NCBI GenBank assembly: GCA_038236705.1
Contig: JBBRZN010000005.1
Coordinates: forward strand, 29,546 to 93,545
Origin: AC-32 sp038236705
GTDB lineage: Bacteria > Actinomycetota > Thermoleophilia > Gaiellales > Gaiellaceae
Direction of reading: 5' to 3'
Length of the DNA stretch: 64,000 bases
Shown here in pieces: positions 41,728 to 49,940 of this stretch. The notes under the pieces are model-generated. The model was not told the DNA's origin and did not search any database. It saw nothing but the letters and a program-made list of their open reading frames with translations. Positions within the stretch are counted from its first letter, which is position 1, and each line of letters opens with the position of its first letter. A program made the position numbers and the translations under genes.

Positions 41728-42249
41728 GTGAAGCGCGTCAACGTCAAGGGAACCTCCGGCTCTGGGAAGTCCACCTTTGCGAAGGAGCTGGCCCGGCGGC
41801 TCGAGCTGCCTCACATCGAGCTCGACGCTCTCCACCACGGGCCGAACTGGACTGAGGCGACGGCCGAGGTGTTTCGCGCGCGCGTGCGCGAGGCGATGGA
41901 CGCAGCTGCCGACGGCTGGATAATCGACGGCAACTACGAGGTGAAGCTCGGCGACACCGTGCTCGCGGAGGCCGACACGATCGTCTGGCTCGACCTGCCG
42001 CTCTGGCTGAAGCTGCGGCGGATCTGGAAGCGGACGCGGCACCGGATCCGCGACGACGTCGAGCTCTGGAACGGCAACCGCGAGACCTGGTGCAATGCCC
42101 TCTGGGGTTGGGACTCGCTCTTCTGGTGGATGGTACGCGGACACTTCCGCCACAAGCGTGAGTGGCCCAGGCGCTACGGCGGCGACGCGGGCTTCGTCCG
42201 GCTGCGCTCTGTCGAGGAGGCCGAGCGGTGGCTGGAGCGCTTGAACTAG
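41728..42249 (+). CDS. P-loop nucleoside/adenylate-kinase-like protein
   Basis: 173 residues from GTG 41728. Walker A GTSGSGKST is near the N-terminus (8-16), then LPHIELDALHHGPNW, a substrate-lid segment WIIDGNY and TIVWLDLP (Walker B). This is the small kinase group annotated as FlaR/topology modulation or adenylate kinase-like; the true substrate is unknown. The frame extends upstream, but the core begins at KRVNVKGTSGSGK. It follows the broken HIT-like gene by 25 bp on the same strand. Confidence 0.85.
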   Translation: MKRVNVKGTSGSGKSTFAKELARRLELPHIELDALHHGPNWTEATAEVFRARVREAMDAAADGWIIDGNYEVKLGDTVLAEADTIVWLDLPLWLKLRRIWKRTRHRIRDDVELWNGNRETWCNALWGWDSLFWWMVRGHFRHKREWPRRYGGDAGFVRLRSVEEAERWLERLN

Positions 42250-42262
42250 ATCCGGCGAGCGC

Positions 42263-42268
42263 GATACT
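42263..42268 (+). promoter_or_regulatory. -10 element for the cyclase/STAND regulator, leaderless
   Basis: GATACT ends 6 nt before ATG 42275. Confidence 0.45.
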
Positions 42269-42274
42269 TGAGCC

Positions 42275-45112
42275 ATGGCCGAATCTCCCAGCGGCACCGT
42301 CACGCTGTTGTTCAGCGACATCGAGGGCTCGACTCGGCTGCTGCAGCGAAGCGGAGACACCTACGCCGACCTGCTCGCCGAGCACCACCGGCTGCTGCGG
42401 GGTGCATGTGAACAGCACCACGGCTTCGTAGTGGACGGCGAGGGCGACGCGCTCTTCGTCGCGTTCGCCTCCGCTGCCGAAGCGGCCTTCGCCGCCGCCG
42501 AGGCCCAGCAGGCGCTTGCGCAGCACCCCTGGCCCGACGAGAACGTGATTCGGGTGCGGATCGGCCTGCACACGGGGGAGCCGCGATCGATCGACGGCCG
42601 GTACGTCGGCCTCGACGTGCATCAGGCAGCGCGCGTGATGGCCGCCGGCCACGGCGGACAGGTGCTTCTCTCGGAGTCGACGCGGACGCTGCTCGACGAG
42701 CGCTTCGAGGTGCGCGACCTCGGCGAGCACCGGCTCAAGGATCTCTCCGGCTCACAACACCTCTATCAACTGCACGTCGAGGGCCTGCGGGCCGAGTTCC
42801 CGCCGCTGAAGACGCTCGACAACCGGCCGACGAACCTGCCCGCCCAGCCAAATTCCTTCATCGGCCGCCTCGACGACCTCGAGGAGCTGCAGTCGCTCCT
42901 GTCGCGTGACGACGTCCGCCTCGTGACGCTCACGGGCACCGGAGGAGCCGGCAAGACTCGCCTCGCGCTCCAGCTGGCCGCGTTGGTGGTCGAGCAGTTC
43001 GCCAACGGCGTCTTCTTCGTCTCCCTGGCGTCGATCCGCGACTGGGAGCTGGTCGTTCCGACCATCGCGCAGACGCTCGGGCTGCGCGAGCACTCCGGCG
43101 AATCCGTGGTGGAGACACTGACCGAGTACCTCCGCGACAAGCAGATGCTCCTGGTGCTCGACAATTTCGAGCAGGTCGTCGCGGCGGCGCCGGTGCTCAC
43201 AGGGCTGCTCCGATCAGCGTCGGGGCTGACCGTGCTCGCGACGAGCAGGACGCCGCTCCACCTCTCCGGCGAGCGCACCTACGCGGTCCGGCCGCTGGCG
43301 CTGAGCGAGTCGGTGCGGCTCTTCGGCGAGCGCGCGCAGGCCGCGGTTGCCGGGTTTGCCGTCACCGACGAAAACCAAGAGGCCGTCGCCGAGATCTGTG
43401 CGCGCCTCGAGGGCCTGCCGCTTGCGATCGAGCTCGCCGCACCCCGCGTGCGCGCCCTTCCCCCGCCCGCGCTCCGGCGCCGCCTCGACGAGCGCCTCAA
43501 ACTCCTCACCGGCGGCGCCCAGGACCTGGACGAGCGCCAGCGCACGCTGCGCGGCACGATCGAGTGGAGCTACGAGCTGCTGCTGAGCGAGGAAAAGACG
43601 CTGTTCCGGCGCCTCGGCGTGCTCGTCGGCGGATGCCGCCCCGAAGCCGCCGAAGCGCTCTGCGACCCGGACGGCGAGCTCGGGATCGACGTTCTCGACG
43701 GGCTCGAGTCGCTGGTCGAGAAGAGCCTGTTGCGCCAGAAGGCCGATTCCGACGGGGAGCCGCGCTTCTGGATGCTCGAGACGATCCGCGAGTACGCGTG
43801 TGAGCTACTGAACACGGCGGGCGAGCTCGAGGAGGCGCGCCGAGCCCATGCGGGGTACTTCGCCGGGGTCGCGGAGCGGCTCGACGTCGAGTCCCGGACG
43901 GGAGATCACTCGAGCTTGCTCGCCCGCATCGACGACGAGAACGCAAATTTACGTGCGGCGCTCGACCAAGCCCGGGAGACGCGCGACGGTGAGCTGCTGT
44001 TGCGCCTTGCCACCGCGCTGTGGGGGTTCTGGGCCACGCGCGGCTTCGTCGGGGAGGGACGCAAGGCGCTCGAGGACGCGCTCGAGCTCGGCGGACGACG
44101 AACGGCGCGCGCGCTGCTCGGCCTTTGCACGCTCCGCACCCTGAGCGGAAGCAGCCACGATCTCTTGGCGGACGCGCAGGAGGCGCTGAACGCCTGCGAA
44201 CGGCTTGGCGACGACTTCAGCCTGGCCCAGGCGTGGAACCTGCTCGGCCGCGTTCAAGGAGGGGTGCTCGGCGCGATGGGGCAGGCCGAGCCCGCCTGGA
44301 GACAGGCGCTCTCCTATGCCGAGCGCGGCGGGTATGCGGCGGAGAAGGCCGAGAGCATCGGCTGGCTGTTGCTCAGCACGATCTTTGGCCCGCTTCCCGC
44401 GGTTGAGGGCATCGCCCGCTCGAAGGAGTTTCAGGAGCTCTCCGACGACGATCCGACGATCGAAGCGTGGTGCTGCGTCGAGCGCTCGGTGCTCGAGGCG
44501 ATGAGAGGCGAATTCGATCTCGCGCGTCAACTGCTCGCAGACGGCACCCGTTCCCTCGCCGACCTCGGCCTCAACGTCTGGGCCGCGAACGCAGCGCAGG
44601 AGGCGTTCCTCATCGAGAGCCTCGCCGGAACGCCGCAGGCCGCGGTGACCGTGCTTCGCGACAGCTACGCAACCCTGGAGCGAATGGGCGAGCGTGGCTT
44701 CAGCTCCACGATCGCTAGCTTCCTCGCGCTGGGCCTCTGCGCGGAGGGCCGGTACGAGGAGGCCGCCCGCTTCAGCCGGGCCAGCGAGGAGGCGGCCGCT
44801 TCGGACGACGTCGTCTCTCAGATGCTCTGGCGGACCTCCCGCGCGAGGATCCGGGCGCAGCAGGGAGACCTCGATCAAGCCGAGGCGCTGGCGCGGGAAG
44901 CAGTGCAGCTGGGCGAACGGACAGATCTCCTGAACACGCAGGCGGATGCGCTCTTCGACCTAGCAGAGATGCTCGCCCTCGCGGGCCGGCCAGAGGAGGC
45001 TCTGGTCGCGCTCGAGGAGGCCGCCGGGCTGTACGAGCAGAAGGGAAACCTTTCGGCGCTCGAACGGGCCCGATCGGTCGCGGAGGAGCTTGCTGTTGCG
45101 TCCTCGTCTTGA
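42275..45112 (+). CDS. Class III nucleotide cyclase-STAND NTPase-TPR regulator
   Basis: 945 residues. Residues 1-170 are a class III cyclase domain: metal aspartates Asp15 (FSDIEGST) and Asp58 (GEGDALF). The transition-state Asn-x3-Arg is here His116-Arg120 (DVHQAAR), a common variant in actinobacterial fusions that may lower or abolish activity. A STAND/NB-ARC ATPase follows with Walker A GTGGAGKTR (221-229), LLVLDNFEQV and GLPLAIELAA, then a TPR-rich helical region to the end. There is no DNA-binding domain, so it probably signals by protein contacts. Codon 559 (43949) is TTA, rare here. Confidence 0.92.
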   Translation: MAESPSGTVTLLFSDIEGSTRLLQRSGDTYADLLAEHHRLLRGACEQHHGFVVDGEGDALFVAFASAAEAAFAAAEAQQALAQHPWPDENVIRVRIGLHTGEPRSIDGRYVGLDVHQAARVMAAGHGGQVLLSESTRTLLDERFEVRDLGEHRLKDLSGSQHLYQLHVEGLRAEFPPLKTLDNRPTNLPAQPNSFIGRLDDLEELQSLLSRDDVRLVTLTGTGGAGKTRLALQLAALVVEQFANGVFFVSLASIRDWELVVPTIAQTLGLREHSGESVVETLTEYLRDKQMLLVLDNFEQVVAAAPVLTGLLRSASGLTVLATSRTPLHLSGERTYAVRPLALSESVRLFGERAQAAVAGFAVTDENQEAVAEICARLEGLPLAIELAAPRVRALPPPALRRRLDERLKLLTGGAQDLDERQRTLRGTIEWSYELLLSEEKTLFRRLGVLVGGCRPEAAEALCDPDGELGIDVLDGLESLVEKSLLRQKADSDGEPRFWMLETIREYACELLNTAGELEEARRAHAGYFAGVAERLDVESRTGDHSSLLARIDDENANLRAALDQARETRDGELLLRLATALWGFWATRGFVGEGRKALEDALELGGRRTARALLGLCTLRTLSGSSHDLLADAQEALNACERLGDDFSLAQAWNLLGRVQGGVLGAMGQAEPAWRQALSYAERGGYAAEKAESIGWLLLSTIFGPLPAVEGIARSKEFQELSDDDPTIEAWCCVERSVLEAMRGEFDLARQLLADGTRSLADLGLNVWAANAAQEAFLIESLAGTPQAAVTVLRDSYATLERMGERGFSSTIASFLALGLCAEGRYEEAARFSRASEEAAASDDVVSQMLWRTSRARIRAQQGDLDQAEALAREAVQLGERTDLLNTQADALFDLAEMLALAGRPEEALVALEEAAGLYEQKGNLSALERARSVAEELAVASSS

Positions 45113-45181
45113 CAGCCGGCGGCCGAGCCTGGATATTCGGCTGCGTCCACTTCGGCCGCATCGACAAGAAAGGGATGAGCG

Positions 45182-45400
45182 ATGCCCGACCACCCCCAGG
45201 GCCCAGGGAAGCCTGCGCCTAAAGACCATGTTGCGAAGCACCTGCGGAAGAGAGGTGTGAGCCCCGACCAGCTTCCTGACGGCGTCATCACAGCGCTCAA
45301 CGACTGCTCGGAAGCCGAGCTGAGCGCGATGGACAGTGTTGGCACGAGCTTGGAGGACGCGAAGCTCGACCCACAGCTGCGGATCTCCGCAGTCCACTGA
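45182..45400 (+). CDS. Small peptide gene, possibly aroma-sacti/RiPP-precursor-like
   Basis: 72 residues. The middle, LRKRGVSPDQLPDGVITALN, then DCSEAELSAMDSVGTSLEDA, resembles the helical domain of short proteins annotated as aroma-sacti cluster domain (xLPxxxxxxLxxLSxxEVxxL). It lacks a Cys-rich core typical of sactipeptides; it has one Cys. An AGAAAGGG ribosome site lies upstream of ATG 45182. A haem-oxygenase-like oxidase gene follows closely. It may be a peptide substrate, but this is inference from pattern and context. Confidence 0.6.
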   Translation: MPDHPQGPGKPAPKDHVAKHLRKRGVSPDQLPDGVITALNDCSEAELSAMDSVGTSLEDAKLDPQLRISAVH

Positions 45401-45471
45401 GAGCACCCGCCGCGCGAGCTGAGACGGCGAGTGTCCGTCTCAGGCGAAAGATCGAGCTCGCCGTCCGCCCA

Positions 45472-46080
45472 ATGGCAGCGGCCTACGAGGCGCTCGTCGT
45501 GCATCCCCGCCTGTCCGAGCTGTGGCCCGGGTACCTGATCATGCAGCACGCGATCATCCGCGCGACCGTGCCGCTCACGGAGGCAGCGCTGGCGCGTTCG
45601 CGCGCGCTGGCGGACACCGACCTCCTGGCGAGGCCCCTCTCGAGCTACCTCGATGAGCACGTCGACGAGGAGCTGCACCACGACGAGACGCTGCTCGACG
45701 ACCTCGAGGTCCTCGGGGTCGATCGTGCGACCGTCGCCGAGCGCATGCCCACGCCTGCTGTCGCGGCGCTGGTGGGGAGCCAGTACTACTGGATCCTCCA
45801 CTACCACCCCATCTCTTTTCTCGGCTACGTCGCAGTGATGGAGGGGTACCCGCCAACGCCCGAGCTGATCGAGACGCTGATCGTGAAGACCGGCTATCCG
45901 CGGGAGGCCTTTCGAACCTATATCGAGCATGCCGGGCTCGATCCAGGGCACCGTGACCACCTCGACCGCACGATCGATTCCCTCCCCCTCGCCGCGTGGC
46001 ACGAGTCGGCGCTCGGCGTTTCGGCGATCTCGACCGCCGGTCTCGCGGCACGCGGGCTCGAGGAGCTGCTCGAGCGCTAG
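45472..46080 (+). CDS. Haem-oxygenase-like di-iron oxidase family protein
   Basis: 202 residues from the first usable start, ATG 45472. Helical HDO-type pattern: HVDEELHHDETLLDDLEVLG (Glu and His ligands) and QYYWILHYHPISFLGYVA, typical of iron-containing redox enzymes (PF14518-like). The in-frame codons just upstream (LRRKIELAVRP, 45436-45471) look like the start of the family's first helix, yet no ATG, GTG or TTG occurs in that frame back to a stop at 45277. Either the N-terminus is truncated, a CTG at 45397 is used, or a start was lost. It lies 71 bp after the small peptide gene. Confidence 0.8.
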   Translation: MAAAYEALVVHPRLSELWPGYLIMQHAIIRATVPLTEAALARSRALADTDLLARPLSSYLDEHVDEELHHDETLLDDLEVLGVDRATVAERMPTPAVAALVGSQYYWILHYHPISFLGYVAVMEGYPPTPELIETLIVKTGYPREAFRTYIEHAGLDPGHRDHLDRTIDSLPLAAWHESALGVSAISTAGLAARGLEELLER

Positions 46081-46092
46081 TAGGATCGCGGC

Positions 46093-46659
46093 GTGGCAGC
46101 GACCCGTCCCGACCGGCTCCACTTCACCGGCAACGACGAGGCCGACGAACTGCTCGCGCGCGAGCCGTTCGCGCTGCTCGTCGGGTTCGCCCTCGATCAG
46201 CAGGTTCCGGTGCAGACGGCGTTTGCAGGCCCGCTCAAGCTGCAGCAGCGGCTGGGGACGCTCGATCCCGCGAAGCTCGCGGTCGCCGATCCGGCGCGGC
46301 TCGACGAGGTGTTTCGCGAGAAGCCGGCGATTCACCGCTTCCCGGGAAACATGGCGCGGCGCGTGCAGGACCTGGCCGCCGCGGTCGCAGAGGACTACGG
46401 CGGCGACGCCGAGCGCGTCTGGAGCGAGGCGGCCGACGGCGCCGATCTGCGCAAACGGATCTCGGCGCTACCCGGCTTCGGCGAGATGAAGGTGAAGGCG
46501 CTGGGGGCGGTGCTGGCGAAGCGCTTCGGCGTCCAGGCCGCGCAGGAGCTCGCGCCGAGCCACCCCACACTCGGCGACGTCGACTCGAGCGAGGCGCTGG
46601 AGGCCTACCAGGCGAAGAAGCGGGCGCACAAGGCCTCGCTCCGCGCGGCAAAGGCCTAG
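46093..46659 (+). CDS. HhH-GPD base-excision DNA repair protein
   Basis: 188 residues, start GTG 46093, 12 bp after the oxidase stop. Short HhH-GPD protein: FALDQQVPVQTAFAGP at the N-terminal helices, KRISALPGFGEMKVKALGAV as the helix-hairpin-helix, and HPTLGDVDSSEALEAYQAKK in pieces at the C-terminus. This is the actinobacterial 'HhH-GPD-type base excision repair' family, shorter than AlkA or Nth and without an Fe-S cluster. The lesion specificity is unknown. Confidence 0.9.
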   Translation: MAATRPDRLHFTGNDEADELLAREPFALLVGFALDQQVPVQTAFAGPLKLQQRLGTLDPAKLAVADPARLDEVFREKPAIHRFPGNMARRVQDLAAAVAEDYGGDAERVWSEAADGADLRKRISALPGFGEMKVKALGAVLAKRFGVQAAQELAPSHPTLGDVDSSEALEAYQAKKRAHKASLRAAKA

Positions 46660-46694
46660 CCGAAGTCGGGATCGAGGCCGCCCGCCGCAGGGCC

Positions 46695-46700
46695 GATACT
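46695..46700 (+). promoter_or_regulatory. -10 element for the secreted protein gene, leaderless
   Basis: GATACT ends 6 nt before GTG 46707, the same sequence and spacing as at the cyclase gene. Confidence 0.45.
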
Positions 46701-46706
46701 GGATCC

Positions 46707-47618
46707 GTGAGCCGCAGTGCAGCCGTCCTCGTCGTGATCGGCCTCGCCTGCCTCGGCGGAGCAGCCCAGGCGCTGCGCGTGCCGGCCGCCCCTCGCTGCC
46801 CTGTTTTCCCGGCCTCCAACCCGTGGAACAAGCGCGTCGACCGGCTGCCCTTGGCGCAGAACACAGGCGCGATCATCAGCTCGATCGGCGCAGGCACCGG
46901 CCTCCATGCCGACTTCGGCTCCGGGCTCTGGCAGGGCTCGCCGATCGGGATCTCCTTCGACGTCGTCTCCCGCTCGACGCCCCGCGCCCGGGTCGCCTTC
47001 GAGTACGACGGCGAGAGCGACCACGTCGGCTACCCGATCCCGAAGGGCGTGCACGTCGAGGGCGGCAGCGACCACCACGTGCTGCTGCTCGACAAGAGCG
47101 CCTGCCGTCTCTTCGAGCTCGGCGGGCTCGAGCGGCGTCAGGGCCGCTGGCACGCCTGGGCCGGAGCGACCTGGAGCCTGCGCTCGAACCGGGTCCGCCC
47201 CGCCGGCTGGACGTCGGCGGATGCGGCCGGCCTGCCGATCTTCCCCGGCCTCGCCCGCTACGACGAGGTGCGCCGCGGCGTGATCGACCACGCCCTGCGC
47301 TTCACCGTGCAGCGCACGCGGCGCGCGTACGTCTACCCGGCGCGGCACTACGCGAGCGATCTCACTTCGCCGAGCCTCCCGCCGATGGGTCTGCGCGTGC
47401 GCCTCAAGGCGGGCTTCGACGTGCGTCCGTTCCCGCGCCAGGCGCGGATCGTCCTGGTCGCGCTGAAGCGCTACGGGATGATCGTCGCCGACAACGGTTC
47501 GGACTGGTACATCAGCGGCGCCCCGAACCGCGGCTGGTCGAACGAGCAACTGCACACGCTCGCACGGGTCAAGGGCTCGGATTTCGAGGTCGTCGACACG
47601 CGCTCGCTGCGCCCCTGA
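46707..47618 (+). CDS. Secreted conserved protein of unknown function
   Basis: 303 residues from GTG 46707. A signal peptide (SRSAAVLVVIGLACLGGAAQA) precedes CPVFPASNPWNKRVDRLPLA, IGAGTGLHADFGSG, ESDHVGYPIPKGVHVEGG and DHHVLLLDKSACRLFEL. The ordered Asp/His residues and WNKRVD motif recur in a family of secreted proteins of soil actinobacteria with no known function. A carbohydrate- or cell-surface role is possible. The frame is open upstream, but the signal peptide and -10 hexamer fix the start. Confidence 0.82.
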   Translation: MSRSAAVLVVIGLACLGGAAQALRVPAAPRCPVFPASNPWNKRVDRLPLAQNTGAIISSIGAGTGLHADFGSGLWQGSPIGISFDVVSRSTPRARVAFEYDGESDHVGYPIPKGVHVEGGSDHHVLLLDKSACRLFELGGLERRQGRWHAWAGATWSLRSNRVRPAGWTSADAAGLPIFPGLARYDEVRRGVIDHALRFTVQRTRRAYVYPARHYASDLTSPSLPPMGLRVRLKAGFDVRPFPRQARIVLVALKRYGMIVADNGSDWYISGAPNRGWSNEQLHTLARVKGSDFEVVDTRSLRP

Positions 47619-47622
47619 CCGC

Positions 47623-49041
47623 CTAGCGCCGCAGGGCGGCCTGCGCCGCCCAGTAGCCGCACATTCCGTGGACGCCGCCTCCCGGCGGGGTCGAGGAGGA
47701 GCAGAGGTAGACACCTTCGAGCGGCGTCCGGTAGGGCGCGAGTCGCCGGGCCGGCCGGAAGAGCAGCTGGCCGAGGTCCATCGCCCCGCCATTCAGGTCA
47801 CCGCCGACGAGGTTGCGGTTGCGCGCCTCGAACTCCGCCGGCCCGATCGTGTGGCGCGCGAGCACGAGCTCGCCGAAGCCGGGGGCAAAGCGCTCGACCT
47901 GGGCCTCGATCCGCTCGGTCATGTCGAACGTCGAGCCGTTCGGGACGTGGCAGTACGCCCACGCGCTGTGCTTGCCGGAGGGCGCGCGGGTGTCGTCGAA
48001 AACCGTCTGCTGGACGAGCAGCACGAACGGACGAATCGCCGGGCGCCCGCTCCACGCCGCCCACTCCGAGTGCGCGATCTCCTCGAGCGTGCCGCCGAGG
48101 TGCACCGTGCCCGCACGGCCGCAATCCGGAGCGCTCCACGGAATCGGCCCGTCGAGCGCCCAGTCCACCTTGAACGCCCCAGGCCCGTGCCGGAAGCTTC
48201 GCAACCGCCGTTCGTAGCGCTCGGGCAAGCGGCCGTGTGCGAGCCTGACGAGCTCACGCGGGACGACGTCTGCGAGCACCAGCCCGTCCTGCGGGAGCTC
48301 GTCCACGAGCGAGTCGGTGGTCAGCGAGCCGCCGAGCTCGCGAATGCGTGCCGAGAGTGCGTCCGCGACGCGCGAGGAGCCGCCGCGAGCGAACGGCCAG
48401 CCGACCGCATGCCCCAGCACGGCCAACGCGAGGCCGACGCCGGCGCTCGGGCGGCGCTCGAGCGGAAGCATCGAGTGCGCGCAGTGGCCCGCGAACCAGG
48501 CTCTCGCCCGCTCGGTCTCGAACAGCGACTCCGCCACCGAGCGCGCGTCGCCGAGCGCGGCCCGGGCACCCGCGGCCAGCGGCCCGAGTCCGGCCGCTCG
48601 CGCGGCCCGCAAGGTTCGCCGCGGCGGCGGGGTCAGAGGCCCGAGCAGAACCGGCGCCAGCTCGTCCCACGCCTCAACCAGCGGCTCCACGAGCCGCCGG
48701 TACGCCGCGCCGTCGCGGCCGAGGCCGTCGGCGGTCTCGGCGAGCCCACGCTCGAGCACGACCGCCGTCCCGTCGTCGAGCGGGTGCGCCGCGGGCGCGC
48801 CCGGGTGGACCCATTCGACACCGAGGTCGAGGCTCCGGAAGAACGGCGACCCCACCGCGAGCGGTTGCACCGTTGCGCAGATGTCGTGCAGGAACCCGGG
48901 CAGCGTCAGCTTCTCGGTGTGCAGCCCACCGCCGAGGTGGCCAGCGGCCTCCCGCACCTCGACCTCCACCCCGTCCTGCAGGAGCGCGATTGCCGCCGAG
49001 AGCCCGTTTGGCCCCGACCCGATCACGAGGGCTGGTGTCAT
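47623..49041 (-). CDS. FAD-dependent oxidoreductase, phytoene desaturase/PYROXD2-like
   Basis: 472 residues. The FAD-binding N-terminus is ALVIGSGPNGLSAAIALLQDG and the C-terminal FAD motif VYLCSSSTPPGGGVHGMCGY. The middle VDWALDGPIPW is typical of the carotenoid-desaturase-like NAD(P)/FAD oxidoreductases outside carotenoid clusters. No carotenoid gene is nearby, so the substrate is unknown. The start overlaps the end of the LigD polymerase gene by 4 bp. Confidence 0.88.
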   Translation of the reverse strand: MTPALVIGSGPNGLSAAIALLQDGVEVEVREAAGHLGGGLHTEKLTLPGFLHDICATVQPLAVGSPFFRSLDLGVEWVHPGAPAAHPLDDGTAVVLERGLAETADGLGRDGAAYRRLVEPLVEAWDELAPVLLGPLTPPPRRTLRAARAAGLGPLAAGARAALGDARSVAESLFETERARAWFAGHCAHSMLPLERRPSAGVGLALAVLGHAVGWPFARGGSSRVADALSARIRELGGSLTTDSLVDELPQDGLVLADVVPRELVRLAHGRLPERYERRLRSFRHGPGAFKVDWALDGPIPWSAPDCGRAGTVHLGGTLEEIAHSEWAAWSGRPAIRPFVLLVQQTVFDDTRAPSGKHSAWAYCHVPNGSTFDMTERIEAQVERFAPGFGELVLARHTIGPAEFEARNRNLVGGDLNGGAMDLGQLLFRPARRLAPYRTPLEGVYLCSSSTPPGGGVHGMCGYWAAQAALRR

Positions 49042-49940
49042 CCGCGCAGTTCACGTAGCGCAGGCCCGAGAGCCTGGCCGCCCTGCAGGACGGGCTCGAA
49101 CAGGTCGCCGTGCTCCTTGACGCGCGCGAGCGCCTCGCGCATGCCGAAGTCGCGCGGGCGCACCTTCTCGCTGAGCTCCTCCCAGCGCAGCGGCGTCGAG
49201 ACGGGCGCGCCCGCCTTCGGCCGCACGGAGTACGGGGACGCGATTGTCTTGCCGTGCCCGTTCTGGCGATGGTCGACGAGCACGCCACGCCGCTTCTTCT
49301 TCAGCCATTCCGTGGTCACGAGGGCCGGGTTCTCACCTTCGAGCGCGCGCGACACACGCTCGGCGAACTCGTACGTGTCCGCGTAGGTCGAGCGGCGCGC
49401 GATCGGCACGAGCACGTGGATCCCGTCCGCTCCGCTGGTCTTTACGTACGAGTCGAGCTCAAGCCGCTCCAGCGACTGGCGCACGAGGTGCGCCACCCGG
49501 ATCGCCTGCGCGAAGCCGTTGCGCGATTCCGGCGGGTCGAGGTCGAAGACGACGTAGTCGGGCCGCTCCGGCTTGTCGACCTGCGAGTACCAGGCGTTCA
49601 TGTCGATGCAATGCATCTGCACCATCCAGAGCAGCGTCTCGCGGTCGTTCACGAGCGGGAAGTCGACGAGCCGCGAGCCGCCCTCGCGCGGCCACGTCCG
49701 GAACTGCCGCGTCTTGATCCACGAGGGCATGCCCTTCGGCGCCTGCTTCTGGAAGAAGCTGCCGCCTTCGAGCCCCTCGCGCCAGCGCTTCATCGTGAAC
49801 GGACGGTTCTTCAGGTGCGGCACGATCGCGGGCGCGATCTCGCCGTAGTACTCGAACAGGTCGCCTTTCGTGATCCCGTCGCCCGGAAAGAGCACGCGGT
49901 CGGCGCTCGAGAGCTTGGCCTCGCGGGCCTCTCTAGGCAA
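49038..49940 (-). CDS. LigD-type primase-polymerase domain protein
   Basis: 300 residues. The archaeo-eukaryotic primase fold of LigD: VFDLDPPE holds two catalytic acidic residues, SGADGIHVLVPI the conserved SGxxGxH motif, and GVLVDHRQN the third region. It fills or adds nucleotides during non-homologous end joining. It is a free-standing polymerase, with no ligase or phosphoesterase domain in this gene and no ku gene in the window. It overlaps the acyl-CoA dehydrogenase stop by 8 bp. Confidence 0.92.
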   Translation of the reverse strand: MPREAREAKLSSADRVLFPGDGITKGDLFEYYGEIAPAIVPHLKNRPFTMKRWREGLEGGSFFQKQAPKGMPSWIKTRQFRTWPREGGSRLVDFPLVNDRETLLWMVQMHCIDMNAWYSQVDKPERPDYVVFDLDPPESRNGFAQAIRVAHLVRQSLERLELDSYVKTSGADGIHVLVPIARRSTYADTYEFAERVSRALEGENPALVTTEWLKKKRRGVLVDHRQNGHGKTIASPYSVRPKAGAPVSTPLRWEELSEKVRPRDFGMREALARVKEHGDLFEPVLQGGQALGPALRELRG

